From Lachnospiraceae bacterium AM48-27BH (GTDB lineage Bacteria; Bacillota; Clostridia; Lachnospirales; Lachnospiraceae), in NCBI GenBank assembly GCA_003478355.1, contig QUFC01000016.1, positions 13,423 through 77,422 on the forward strand: a stretch of 64,000 nt of DNA, written 5' to 3'. A program made the position numbers and the translations under genes. Positions 8,478 to 16,969 of the stretch are shown piece after piece (within the stretch, counting starts at the first letter, position 1; each line of letters begins with the position of its first letter). A model generated the notes under the pieces. That model ran no database searches and was not told the DNA's origin. It worked only from the letters and a program-made list of their open reading frames with translations.

Positions 8478-9683
8478 ATGTTATGCCAGTTTACTTTTCA
8501 AAATTTTAAGTCTTACAAAAATGAAACTACTTTAGATTATCAGGCTGCAGTACTTCCTGAATTCAAAAATACACTGATCACTGAGACTTCTGCCTCTGAT
8601 CTTCTGCCAGTTAATGTCGTCTATGGCCCAAATGGCGGTGGAAAGTCAAACCTGTTGCAGGCGCTTGCTTGCGTCATCTCTACGATCGTAAAACCGGTGA
8701 ATGAATTAGGGAAAAACAGACAGGGTTTCATCCTCCAGCAGAAAATTGATGCAGTTCCCTTTCTGTTTGATGAGATTTCCAAAAATGAACCGATCGAATT
8801 CCGGATATTTTTCAGGATTGAGAAGAATGAATACTGCTACTATCTCGCCTTAAAAAATGATGAGGTTATATCGGAATCCCTTTACAGAAAAGCAGTCACT
8901 GGGAAGAAAACTGCCATGATTTTTGAACGTGAGGCTGACAGCATTTCCCTTGGCTATACGATTAATAAAAAAAGCCTGAACACCAGCATTAACCCTAAGA
9001 TGCCGTATCTTTCTTTCCTGGCCATTAACTATGACATTCCGGTCATCAGCGAGGTTATTACATGGTTTGAAAGCTGCATTATCCGCAGCTATGCAAATCC
9101 CGTAGTGGAACATCAGATTCTGTTAGCCAAAGATGCGCCATATAAGGAGCAGTTCATCCGCGCTTTAAATGATATGGATATTGATATCACCGGGTACCGC
9201 TATGATGAAGATACAAAGCAGCTCTTCATGCAGCGCACGTTATCTTCCCAGGAATATGAATTGCCATTCTCCCAGGAATCCGATGGAACCAAGAAGCTTA
9301 TCGCGGCCCTTCCGGTGATCTTGCTTGCCCTCAGAGAAGGACGCATGGTGATCATTGATGAGCTGGATGCAAAGCTTCATCCGAAGCTTTTGCGCTATGT
9401 CATTTCCCTGTTCAAAAATAAAGAGATCAACAAATATGGGGCCCAGCTTTTATTCACATCCCATGATATGTATACTTTAAAAAATACCATATTCCGCCGT
9501 GACGAGATCTGGTTTGCCGCGGAGAATGCTTCCCACGAAAGCGAAATCTATTCGTTGCATGAAATCCGTGGGGAAGATAACGACCGCGTCAAAAATACCG
9601 CGGCCTACGATAAGCAGTATCTGGAAGGACGCTATGGAGCTGATCCATACCTTTCCAACATGCTCAGAGGTGATTTCGCATGA
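8478..9683 (+). CDS. AAA-family ATPase, RloA/AAA_21-like
   Basis: A 401-residue ABC/SMC-like AAA ATPase of the type found in abortive-infection and anticodon-nuclease pairs. It shows Walker A YGPNGGGKSN near residues 49-58, a late Walker B MVIIDELDAKLHP near 290-300 and the H-loop-like FTSHD. The start is the ATG at 8478 with an AAGGAGC site. The stop overlaps ATGA of a second gene, as expected for a two-gene RloA/RloB-like defence operon, but that partner is truncated after about 25 codons by element debris. On its own the ATPase is probably not functional in defence; that is inference. Confidence 0.82.
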   Translation: MLCQFTFQNFKSYKNETTLDYQAAVLPEFKNTLITETSASDLLPVNVVYGPNGGGKSNLLQALACVISTIVKPVNELGKNRQGFILQQKIDAVPFLFDEISKNEPIEFRIFFRIEKNEYCYYLALKNDEVISESLYRKAVTGKKTAMIFEREADSISLGYTINKKSLNTSINPKMPYLSFLAINYDIPVISEVITWFESCIIRSYANPVVEHQILLAKDAPYKEQFIRALNDMDIDITGYRYDEDTKQLFMQRTLSSQEYELPFSQESDGTKKLIAALPVILLALREGRMVIIDELDAKLHPKLLRYVISLFKNKEINKYGAQLLFTSHDMYTLKNTIFRRDEIWFAAENASHESEIYSLHEIRGEDNDRVKNTAAYDKQYLEGRYGADPYLSNMLRGDFA

Positions 9684-9752
9684 GTTTAAAACCTCCAAAG
9701 AAAAGCGACCTTGATAATGGCTGGATGAACGCCCGGATTTCTGCGGTAATCT
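9680..9752 (+). pseudogene. truncated partner gene of the AAA ATPase
   Basis: An ORF starts at the ATGA overlap (MSLKPPKKSDLDNGW...) and is cut about 25 codons later where sequence from a minus-strand replisome-organizer gene begins. By position it would be the second, effector-type gene of the ATPase pair (RloB-like or similar), but too little is left to identify. Confidence 0.5.
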
Positions 9753-10470
9753 CAATCGTACAGTTTCATCCTCCTTTACGCTGTCATCCCGGTTGCATGA
9801 GTGTGTGACCGTTTTTTTAACGTCCTCACAGGCCCAACACCGGATGGTTGCTGCATGGCTCTGATACCGCTTGCCGGTAGAAGCCATGTACTCGGACAGC
9901 TTTTCGATGTACTGGCCCCATACAGTGGGAAAGCTGGCCTGTAAGTCTGCCAGTTCCCCGTCCGTCAGAAAAACATTCTGGTAACGGCCATAGGTATGGG
10001 AAGGGTGCCCTGTTTTAGGGCGCACCTTCTCTATCTCTTTCTCTAACTCTATCTCTGGTAGACGAATGTCGGAAAATGTCCGCCACTTGTCCGGAGCGCA
10101 GAAAGAGCCTTGTTTTGGAGCTTCGCAGCCTCGGTAGAAGACTGGCCTATTAAAAGTTCGATGTTGCTCATGTAGAATGTGCCGCTGTCCAGCACCTCCA
10201 CAAGACCCAGCTTCAAAAAGATCTGCAAGGCTCTCTCCTCTCCACAGTGCCAATCTGCTGGCGGGTAATGGTGGCGATCATCTGCGCCGTGTAAGGGATG
10301 TCCTCGTCAAGCTGGAGCCGCCCGCCATGTTTCAGCGATTTCAGATACAGCTTGAGCAGAATGTTGGAATACAACACACCATCCTGCATACTTTCCAGCA
10401 GCACGATGGAATCATCGTCAAAATAGTTTTCTTTGAGTTTCAGGTAATAATATTTTCGATTGTCTGACAT
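9750..10470 (-). pseudogene. phage replisome organizer-like protein, broken
   Basis: The amino-terminal half (MSDNRKYYYLKLKENYFDD..., from the ATG at 10470 with AAAGGAGG) matches the phage replisome organizer N-terminal domain common in Clostridia conjugative elements. It covers about 80 residues with a winged-helix character. The frame shifts near 10225 and again near 10110-10130. The carboxyl part (KTGHPSHTYGRYQNVFLTDGE ... SHAATIRCW) follows in a second frame to about 9755, where it joins the truncated ATPase partner without its own stop. It would act in element DNA replication if intact. Confidence 0.75.
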
Positions 10471-10583
10471 AGGGTTCCTCCTTTGGGGTTCTCTTGGAAT
10501 TCTGTACACATTTTAAGGCTATTTTAGAGGTCAGAGGATAAATCTATCAGACTGCCTTTGACACCCTCGAAAAAAGCCTTGAT

Positions 10584-10982
10584 TTACAAGGGTTTTTCAG
10601 CCCCTAAAGCGTGACATTTCTCCCGTTGTTTCCGCTTGCACTTTGCGGCGTTGATCCGCTTCATGCGTGCGGCACATTCCGGGCAGTATTTGGCCCTGTT
10701 AGAACCGGGGGTAAACAGCGCCTCGCATACGGCGCATTTCTTTGCATTCATCCGATGGAACAGCGCCGTTTCCAGTTCCTTATCCTGCGGCAATATCGCC
10801 GTCCGAAACCACCTGCACAACAGGGAATAGGAAATGGACTGGACACAGACACATTCCTCCCCATCGTCCAGGGCGATACAGTTTCCGTTGATGTAGTTAC
10901 AGCACTCATGCACCATCCTCCGCACTCTGCGGTACTGGTGGTAATCCATGACGTGGATAGGTTCAGTCTTGTTGTTCTTCAT
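10584..10982 (-). CDS. cysteine-rich VLP-domain mobile-element protein
   Basis: A 132-residue protein matching the cysteine-rich VLP family that accompanies conjugative elements of Clostridia. It has an early YRRVRRMVHECCNYINGNC segment, a central VQSISYSLLCRWF core and a late zinc-ribbon pattern (CAVCEALF ... YCPECA). Function is unknown; the paired cysteines suggest metal binding. A strong AAGGAGG lies upstream of an 11-codon out-of-frame ORF beginning at 10998 that overlaps the start, so translation may be coupled to it, or the start may be mis-set. It sits directly upstream of the broken replisome organizer on the same strand. Confidence 0.8.
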   Translation of the reverse strand: MKNNKTEPIHVMDYHQYRRVRRMVHECCNYINGNCIALDDGEECVCVQSISYSLLCRWFRTAILPQDKELETALFHRMNAKKCAVCEALFTPGSNRAKYCPECAARMKRINAAKCKRKQREKCHALGAEKPL

Positions 10983-11108
10983 AAATGAGTTCTTTCATAA
11001 AGCCGATAACCTCCTTGAATGAATTTATTGTTAAATATTCGTGCAAAGTATTGTTTTCTTCGTGCAAATGGCATATACTATAATTGCCAGCAGAAAGGGG
11101 TTGATCGT

Positions 11109-11387
11109 ATGGCTGGAAATACCACAAACATCAGTATCCGCATGGACGCAGATTTGAAAGCACAGGCGGACGCACTGTTTACGGAACTTGGCATGAACCT
11201 GACTACGGCGTTTAACATCTTTGTGCGCCAGTCGCTTCGTGAAGGTGGCATTCCCTTTGAAGTAAGGCTGGAACAGCCGAACAAAGAAACGGTTGCTGCC
11301 ATGCTGGAAGCGGAAAGGATTGCAAAAGACCCATCTGTAAAGGGCTACAATGACCTTGATGAGTTATTTGCTGACCTGAAACGATGA
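11109..11387 (+). CDS. RelB/DinJ-family antitoxin
   Basis: A 92-residue antitoxin with an amino-terminal ribbon-helix-helix DNA-binding segment (TTNISIRMDADLKAQADALF) and a central NLTTAFNIFVRQSL helix typical of DinJ. The carboxyl end (DLDELFADLKR) would bind the toxin. I chose the ATG at 11109 because an AGAAAGGGG site precedes it. Its last four bases overlap the ATG of a YafQ-like toxin ORF. Such pairs autoregulate by binding their own promoter; here the toxin is truncated. Confidence 0.9.
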   Translation: MAGNTTNISIRMDADLKAQADALFTELGMNLTTAFNIFVRQSLREGGIPFEVRLEQPNKETVAAMLEAERIAKDPSVKGYNDLDELFADLKR

Positions 11388-11575
11388 AAGAAACCAAATA
11401 TACCGTCAAGTACACGACCAGTTTCAAAAAAGACTACAAACGAGCCATCAAGCGTGGCTTGAAGATCGAGCTGCTGGAGCAGGTCGTAGCATTGCTGGCG
11501 ATGGGCGAACCGCTGCCGGATAAGAACCGTGACCATGACCTGTCCGGCGATTGGGCAGGCCATCGGGAATGTTAA
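11384..11575 (+). pseudogene. YafQ-family toxin, truncated
   Basis: The first 55 or so residues (YTTSFKKDYKRAIKRG ... LPDKNRDHDLSGDW) are those of a YafQ mRNA-interferase. The ORF stops at residue 63 just after GHREC, where YafQ proteins continue with the strand holding the catalytic histidine and a final beta strand (normally about 90 residues). The sequence then continues as an unrelated element gene, so this is a real junction rather than a simple frameshift. Probably inactive, leaving an orphan antitoxin. Confidence 0.75.
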
Positions 11576-11759
11576 GATCTGCGGACTTCCCGTGGAACGG
11601 TATTTTAACCCGGAGATCATGCGGGAAGAAAGCGAACAGCGGCAACGGGTCAGTCACAAGCTGAAGCTTTGCCCTGAATAATACCTGCCGATTATTGAAG
11701 ATGCCATAGACGTGGCGCTCAAAATGGAACAGACTGCGAAGCAGAAGGAGGACGCATAA
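11571..11759 (+). pseudogene. carboxyl-terminal remnant of a conjugative-element gene
   Basis: Reading on from the toxin junction in a second frame gives VKICGLPVERYFNPEIM ... HKLKLCPE, then an in-frame TAA at 11679, then YLPIIEDAIDVALKMEQ and a stop at 11757-11759. The uninterrupted continuation after the TAA shows a nonsense mutation in a once longer gene. The family is not identified with confidence; similar tails occur in genes of Clostridia integrative elements. Confidence 0.5.
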
Positions 11760-12085
11760 TCGCGGCCTCCTTCTGGCGTTTCTGTATCAAGTTTCCCGGC
11801 ACTTTTCCAAAAATTCCCGACACCTCTGCTGGATTTCTCCGTTTCTGTCACAGTCAGGTCACGGTCATTTCCGGTAATCTTATCTTCCAGAAAATTAGCG
11901 TATGTACCCAACAAAGCGTTCCGTAAATCATCCGGGGTTTTCTGTATGTCGGCGCTGTACCAATCATTCCGGTGGGGTTCCCATGCCATCAATGTATAAC
12001 CGTGGCTAGTCTGAACCACCTCATACAGAGGATCATCATCCAGATATGCCTGAAACACTTTCAAAACCTTTTCAAAGGTCAGCAT
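11654..12085 (-). CDS. conserved mobile-element hypothetical protein, extended by readthrough
   Basis: The first 85 or so residues (MLTFEKVLKVFQAYLDDD ... LEDKITGNDRDLTVTE) resemble a small hypothetical protein common in Tn1549-like and other Clostridia elements. These are usually about 95 residues with an aromatic-rich centre. The remainder (about 55 residues) overlaps the opposite-strand remnant and is probably not native, so the gene is likely fused or frameshifted at its end. The ATG at 12085 follows GGGAGG. It lies just downstream of tnpV on the same strand. Function unknown. Confidence 0.6.
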   Translation of the reverse strand: MLTFEKVLKVFQAYLDDDPLYEVVQTSHGYTLMAWEPHRNDWYSADIQKTPDDLRNALLGTYANFLEDKITGNDRDLTVTETEKSSRGVGNFWKSAGKLDTETPEGGRDYASSFCFAVCSILSATSMASSIIGRYYSGQSFSL

Positions 12086-12101
12086 TTCCCACACCTCCCA
12101 T

Positions 12102-12455
12102 TCAGTTGCAAATCAGTTCCCTGATCAAAATTTTCTCAATCTGTGCCGTTAATGTGTTCATCAGCCCCACCCAACGCATAGGGTCACAGGCTTTCAGTTC
12201 TTCCGTAACACTCGCAGTCTCCATCATGTGAGGCAATATGGTGTCCACGCGCTCCTGCGATGTCCGGTCAATCTCTAACAGATGTGGATACAGCTTCTCG
12301 CTCATCAGCAGTTGGTTGTAGAGAATGGGGCGATGTTTCTTTAGGTAGGATTTTCTCATCCTGCCGTACTTGCCGATAGAAGTTTCCGGCTGCGCAGAAA
12401 GTTTTAGGTTGGGTATATCATAATCTCCACAACGAATGTAAGTCAACTTACCCAT
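12102..12455 (-). CDS. tnpV: TnpV-like transposon protein
   Basis: A 117-residue protein matching TnpV of Tn4451-type transposons: MGKLTYIRCGDYDIPNL at the start, then an arginine/lysine-rich LKKHRPILYNQLL segment and a helical carboxyl half. The role of TnpV is not established. I start it at the second ATG (12455) because an AAAGGAG site is seven bases upstream of it and too close to the first. The tail of a large serine recombinase lies immediately upstream, which agrees with a tnpX-tnpV arrangement. Confidence 0.75.
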   Translation of the reverse strand: MGKLTYIRCGDYDIPNLKLSAQPETSIGKYGRMRKSYLKKHRPILYNQLLMSEKLYPHLLEIDRTSQERVDTILPHMMETASVTEELKACDPMRWVGLMNTLTAQIEKILIRELICN

Positions 12456-12481
12456 ATTCATTCTCCTTTGCTCCGTGATGA

Positions 12482-12831
12482 TTAGACTGCTGCGCTGGCT
12501 GCTATGCCGCATTTGCTCGGTTCTCCTTTTGATAGCTGCCAGCCCGTAGAAAAAACACCTTTTTTCATATTCTCAGCCCGGATCAGGGCTTTCTTAGCGT
12601 CCATTTCCGCCCTTTTCTTCGCCTTAATTTTGTCCTCATGCCGCTTCTGTGCACCGTTGGCTTTCCGCTTCAAATAGTTCTGATAGAGCCTATCCTTGCG
12701 TTCTTCTTTTTTTCGCAGTTCTTCCTGTTCCTCCGTGGATAAAAGAACCGGCTGCAAGGATGGTGGGATATAGCGTTCCAAAAAATTGAAGTAGATTTCA
12801 ATTTCCTGCGTGATGTCCTAGCTGTCTTTTC
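12482..12831 (-). pseudogene. carboxyl-terminal tail of a large serine recombinase (TnpX/DUF4368-like)
   Basis: A basic, coiled-coil-like stretch (TQEIEIYFNFLERYIPP ... LSTEEQEELRKKEERKDRL ... KKRAEMDAKKALIRAENM) resembles the end of transposon-type large serine recombinases. It is open from about 12831 with no plausible start, and just upstream it abuts a GGDEF fragment. The catalytic and zinc domains are absent. It precedes tnpV, supporting the assignment; I am only moderately sure. Confidence 0.45.
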
Positions 12832-13066
12832 GGGCGCGTTCGTGGGCAAGGACTTCATGAAGTCCTACCACATCCATATAAACACAGGTCAGCCGTTCAT
12901 ACCCTGTAGCCTGAAACGTACGGATATCCCGTTCATACTTTCCTCGGTTATACAGGCCCGTCAATGCATCGATATTATAACAATCCGGTGTTTTCTCATG
13001 GCGCTGAAGAAGCTCCAATTCCTTTTCTCCCTTTTCAGAAAAGTGTTCCCGCTGTTCATTTCCCCA
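12818..13066 (-). pseudogene. GGDEF (diguanylate cyclase) domain fragment
   Basis: An open stretch without a real start encodes a linker helix and the beginning of a GGDEF domain: IDALTGLYNRGKYERDI followed by LTCVYMDVVGLHE. It ends before the GGDEF active-site loop. This is a fragment of a cyclic-di-GMP enzyme whose rest has been lost at a junction with the recombinase tail near 12820-12831. It cannot be catalytic. Confidence 0.7.
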
Positions 13067-13169
13067 ATTTTAGTGTATATTCATACATTTCTTAATTTTT
13101 CGAGCAATTTGAGCAACTGTATCTTGGATTTTGCCTACTGAATATTGAGAAAATTTAGGCTGAGAATTG

Positions 13170-13203
13170 AAAAAAGGCTATCCCTTTATTGAGACAGCCT
13201 TTT
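13170..13203 (-). terminator. terminator originally belonging to the lipoprotein gene beyond IS66
   Basis: Stem AAAAGGCTATC / GACAGCCTTTT with one mismatch, flanked by A/T runs suited to termination on the minus strand. If the IS66 is removed, this hairpin sits about 40 bp after the stop codon of the lipoprotein gene now at 15984-16927, so it was probably that gene's terminator. Confidence 0.75.
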
Positions 13204-13237
13204 GAATTTAATTCGACTTATCTATCGTTTATTCTCT

Positions 13238-13245
13238 CATTCAGA
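13238..13245. repeat. left target-site duplication of IS66
   Basis: CATTCAGA immediately outside the left IS end, identical to 15988-15995. Eight bases is the size expected for IS66-family insertions. Confidence 0.9.
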
Positions 13246-13369
13246 GTAAGCGCTTAAATTCCGGGTAACTAGCTATCGTCTACCAAATACCTCATAATGA
13301 TTGTAAGTAGATTTTTACTCCATTTTTTATGGTAGAAAGTAAAAATTCACTCTACTTGGAGGATTTATT

Positions 13370-13786
13370 ATGAGTTGTAAACGTGCTTCAAAACGTTCCC
13401 TGGATGAATGGATGGAAATGGTGACAGCCTGCAGGCAAAGTGGTATGACGGATGCGGACTGGTGTGCAGAACACGGAATTGCTCCCAGCAGTTTCTATAA
13501 TGCAGTTACCAGGTTGCGAAAACAGGCCTGCCAGATACCAGATCCGATCAAAAAAGTCAGTACTCTGGATCTTACATCCCGTAAACAGGATGTGGTCCGG
13601 ATTGCTATTGAACCGGAGAATTCTCCGGAAGAGCTGCTTCCAAATCCCATGGACAGTTCTATGTACCTTGACAATTCATATACAATTGAAATTGAAACGA
13701 ATGGGATACTGATTCGCATGAGCAATTCTGTCCAGCCATCTCTTTTAAATCTGTTGCTGAATGCACTGAGGAATCCTGTATGTTAG
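13370..13786 (+). CDS. tnpA: IS66 accessory protein TnpA
   Basis: A 138-residue IS66 TnpA-like protein with an amino-terminal helix-turn-helix (LDEWMEMVTACRQSGMTDAD, then WCAEHGIAPSSFYNAV), required with TnpB for transposition. The ATG follows TTGGAGGA. Its end overlaps tnpB by seven bases, suggesting coupled translation. Length is within the family range. Confidence 0.88.
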   Translation: MSCKRASKRSLDEWMEMVTACRQSGMTDADWCAEHGIAPSSFYNAVTRLRKQACQIPDPIKKVSTLDLTSRKQDVVRIAIEPENSPEELLPNPMDSSMYLDNSYTIEIETNGILIRMSNSVQPSLLNLLLNALRNPVC

Positions 13787-14121
13787 CGGATATTTCAAAC
13801 GTCGATGCTATTTACATTGTATGTGGCAGAACGGATATGCGTAAATCTATTGATGGCCTGTGCGCGATTATTCAGGATCAGTTTTCCATGGAGCTTGATC
13901 ATTCACTTTACCTTTTCTGTGGTCGCAAATGCGACAGGATCAAAGCGATTCTGAAAGAACCGGATGGGATTGTCTTAATCTATAAAAAGTTGACGGCAGC
14001 CCAGGGTTCTTACCGATGGCCAAGGAATAAATCTGAAGTGCGGAATCTCACATGGAGGGAGTTTGACTGGCTGATGTCTGGCATTGATATCGAACAGCCA
14101 AAAGCAATAAAAACCACCTGA
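13780..14121 (+). CDS. tnpB: IS66 Orf2-like protein TnpB
   Basis: A 113-residue protein with the IS66 Orf2 hallmarks: YIVCGRTDMRKSIDGL near residue 11, LYLFCGRKCDRIKAI near 43 and the basic RWPRNKSEVRNLTW region. Exact biochemical role is unknown but it is essential for IS66 transposition. It overlaps tnpA and is separated from tnpC by 142 bp. Confidence 0.92.
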   Translation: MLADISNVDAIYIVCGRTDMRKSIDGLCAIIQDQFSMELDHSLYLFCGRKCDRIKAILKEPDGIVLIYKKLTAAQGSYRWPRNKSEVRNLTWREFDWLMSGIDIEQPKAIKTT

Positions 14122-14263
14122 TCCAAGACTAAAAAAGTGCACATAAAAGTGCTGTTTTTCCTTGTATTTTCGGCACTTTCAGGTCTGTTGGAAGCGTTGT
14201 TTTACTGGGCTTTTCCTGCTCTTTTTGGTATAATAAAGGTATCAAAAACAGGAGGGGAAAACC

Positions 14264-15904
14264 GTGGCAGACAGTTCCAAAGATCTCCAGCTGCGTGAGC
14301 TGAAAGATATGATCACCGATCTGAAACAGATGATAAAAACGCTTCAGGCAACTGTCGATGCTGCCAACAAACGGGAAGAAGCACTTATTCAGGAACGTGA
14401 CAACCTGAAAGATGAAATCGCACTTCTTCGTAAGAAGTTATTCGGTTCTTCCAGTGAAAAATCTCCTGTTGATTTTCCGGGCCAGCTGAATCTTTTTAAT
14501 GAAGCGGAAATGGAACAGGATCTGGCTGCCATCGAAGCTGAGAAACTCTCAGATTCACTTGCTGAATCCGCAACAAAAAAGCGTAAAGCCAGAACCACAG
14601 ATGCAGACCGTTTTAAAGGAATCCCAATCACCCGCAGATACCTTGATCTTTCAGATGAGGAAAAAGTCTGTCCTGTTTGTAATACCACACTGAAAAAGAT
14701 CGGTGAGGAGTTTGTGCGCAGGGAACTGGTTTTTATTCCGGCTAAGCTGCGTGTGATTGAATTCTACAGTATAAACTATGCCTGTCCCAACAATAGCGAA
14801 CATGCGCTTCCTGTTATCCGAAAAGGAAAAGACGGAAAACCACACATGCTTTACGGAATGGTATCTGCGAATACCGTTGCATGGGTTATGTACCAGAAGT
14901 TCTGTAACAGCATGCCATACTTCCGTCAGGAAAAAGACTGGAAACAATACGGAGTCTCTATTACAAGAGCAACCATGGCAAACTGGGTGATCCGTAATTC
15001 CCAGGCATTTTTCCTTCCGATGTATGAATACTTTCATCGGAAACTTTTAGAGCGTAAATTCGCAATGGCAGATGAAACTCCCTTGCAGGTGTTACAGGAA
15101 CCAGGACGCCGTGCACAGACCAAGTCTTATATGTGGCTGTTTCGCAGTGGAGAAGATGGAGAAGCGCCAGTCATCATTTTTAAGTATTCAGAAACCCGTG
15201 CTGGTGACACTGCGGTTGAATTTCTCCAGAGTTTTAGAGGATACCTGATGTGCGACGGATACAGCGGCTACAATAAGGTCCCAGATGCAAAGAGAACAGC
15301 TTGTTGGGCACATATCCGCAGGTATCTGACAGACGCCATTCCCAAAGGGAAAGAATTGGATTACTCCCAGCCTTCTGTACAGGGAATCATGTATATCAAT
15401 CAACTTTTTCATATGGAAGAAGTGATCAAAGCGAAACAAACTTCCTTCGATGCTATCAAGAAGGCTCGTCTTGAAAAAGAAAAGCCGATAGTAGAAGGCT
15501 TTTTGTCGTGGCTTGATAAACAGAATCCTGTACGCGGATCCAGAATGGATAAAGCAGTTACCTATATCAAAAACCGCCGCTCCTATCTTGCAACTTACTT
15601 TGAAGATGGCAGATGCAGCTTTTCCAATAACCTTAGTGAAAACGCTATTCGCCCATTTACTGTAGGGCGGAAAAACTGGCTGTTCTGCGACACACCAAAT
15701 GGGGCACAGGCAAGTGCTATCGTATACACGATGGTAGAAATGGCAAAAGCGAATGGAGTAAACGTCTATCACTACCTTACCTACCTTCTTGAACATCAGC
15801 CCAACGATAAGATGAGCGATGAAGAACTGGGGGCGCTGGCACCATGGAATGAATCTGTCAAAGCGGAAATCGCACAGCGGGCAGATGACGCAAACCAGCA
15901 ATAA
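14264..15904 (+). CDS. tnpC: IS66-family transposase TnpC
   Basis: DDE transposase of 546 residues. It has a coiled-coil leader (about 1-65), a helix-turn-helix/zinc-finger segment with KVCPVCNTTL, and the catalytic core containing MADETPLQV (first acidic residue), LMCDGYSGYN (second) and a late LSENAIRPFTVGRKNWLF (glutamate region). The start is GTG at 14264 behind AGGAGGGG; no ATG fits better. It is intact and about the usual family length. Confidence 0.95.
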   Translation: MADSSKDLQLRELKDMITDLKQMIKTLQATVDAANKREEALIQERDNLKDEIALLRKKLFGSSSEKSPVDFPGQLNLFNEAEMEQDLAAIEAEKLSDSLAESATKKRKARTTDADRFKGIPITRRYLDLSDEEKVCPVCNTTLKKIGEEFVRRELVFIPAKLRVIEFYSINYACPNNSEHALPVIRKGKDGKPHMLYGMVSANTVAWVMYQKFCNSMPYFRQEKDWKQYGVSITRATMANWVIRNSQAFFLPMYEYFHRKLLERKFAMADETPLQVLQEPGRRAQTKSYMWLFRSGEDGEAPVIIFKYSETRAGDTAVEFLQSFRGYLMCDGYSGYNKVPDAKRTACWAHIRRYLTDAIPKGKELDYSQPSVQGIMYINQLFHMEEVIKAKQTSFDAIKKARLEKEKPIVEGFLSWLDKQNPVRGSRMDKAVTYIKNRRSYLATYFEDGRCSFSNNLSENAIRPFTVGRKNWLFCDTPNGAQASAIVYTMVEMAKANGVNVYHYLTYLLEHQPNDKMSDEELGALAPWNESVKAEIAQRADDANQQ

Positions 15905-15983
15905 TCGTATATGAATTGTCAAGGTACTCCGGTCACTGAAAGGTGACCGGGAATTTTTATATCAGCGGCTAAAATTTAAGCGC

Positions 15984-16927
15984 TTACCATTCAGATTCTT
16001 CTCTGTATTCAAAGACGAACCACTTTTCATTCATATAAATTTCTATTGTATCGTCTGCCCCATACTGATAACCAAATCCACTTCCAAAATTAGACTGACT
16101 ATCTTCTGTTGGTATTTCAGTTCCATCGACAGTTGATGTTATTTCTCCATCCATAGTGCCACAACGTGCATCCATGATGCTTTCTCTCCCTGTATCGTAG
16201 TATAATTTACCATCTATTCTTACCATAGGTATTCTATCCCACATAGCATTTGCTTCTGTCTGTTCTATCACGGTAATTTTATAAACCTCTCCTAATTGTG
16301 CAGGATATGATTCCATTATTTCTCCGTTATAGCTAATTTCTACGAAATCTCCAATTTGCAATTCAAGGTTCTCTTCGTTTGATATATAAAACTTATCTGC
16401 TGAATCAAGTTCCAAAGAACCATCTACCGGTTTTACTATTATTGAATCATGATTCGTTTCAATTACCGATGCCCGAAATGTTACCATTAGCGGTCTATTA
16501 TCTGCCGAAGCAAGCATTTCAGTTATACAATTACCTAAAGCAGGCGTTGGTTTATAAATTCCTTGATATGGCTGTTCTACATATTCGATTCCTTTATCTA
16601 CATAGTAAAAAAGAGTAGTTCCTGCCGCCCCATCACAATTTATATTGATCGTAATAGAATCTTTGTTGACCGGTGCATCATTGATTGATTGCTGACTGGT
16701 TGTTTCCATATCCATTAGCATAGATAAAAATTCATCAATAAACTCCGTAGCTTCACCTTCTGTGTAGGTGACATAGCATATTTGTCACCGTCAGAGACAC
16801 CAATCGACACAATATCCTCTCTGGCTGGCAATCTAATAGGATTCCCCTGTTCTTTTCTTCCACATGCACATAACATAATTGAAACAAAGTAGCAAAGACA
16901 AACAATACTGCATAATTTCTTTTTCAT
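15984..16927 (-). CDS. DUF5301-like lipoprotein, frameshifted; stop codon replaced by IS66
   Basis: Two overlapping frames (16927-16715, then 16721-15984) make one lipoprotein of about 310 residues. It starts MKKKLCSIVCLCYF with lipobox MLCAC, followed by a short PAREDIVSIGVSDGD strand and a domain with YYVDKGIEYVEQPYQGIY, which resembles DUF5301-containing lipoproteins. The frame break near 16772 is repaired by adding one T, giving IVTYTEGEATEFIDEFL across the join. The IS66 landed in the TGA stop: the original end ESE-stop now reads ESEW-stop, with TAA supplied by the IS end. The protein is thus lengthened by one residue only. Function unknown. Confidence 0.7.
15988..15995. repeat. right target-site duplication of IS66
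   Basis: CATTCAGA immediately outside the right IS end, identical to 13238-13245. Confidence 0.9.
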
Positions 16928-16969
16928 GGTCATAATCCTCCCCAAAATATATTTCGTATTATACGTTAT

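Larger units (their letters stand above)
13246..15987 (+). mobile_element. complete IS66-family insertion sequence
   Basis: A 2,742-bp element bounded by inverted ends beginning GTAAGCGCTTAAA (left 13246, right ending 15987), the classical IS66-type terminus. It carries the three genes tnpA, tnpB and tnpC in order on the plus strand and is flanked by identical 8-bp duplications CATTCAGA. All three frames are open, so the copy looks recent and potentially active. It inserted in the stop codon of the minus-strand lipoprotein gene. Confidence 0.95.

Noticed and set aside
10200..10240. Transposon footprint (5-bp duplication) in the replisome organizer
   Set aside because: GAGAG repeats there could suggest a footprint, but the frame can also be explained by a single missing base, so the claim is not supported.
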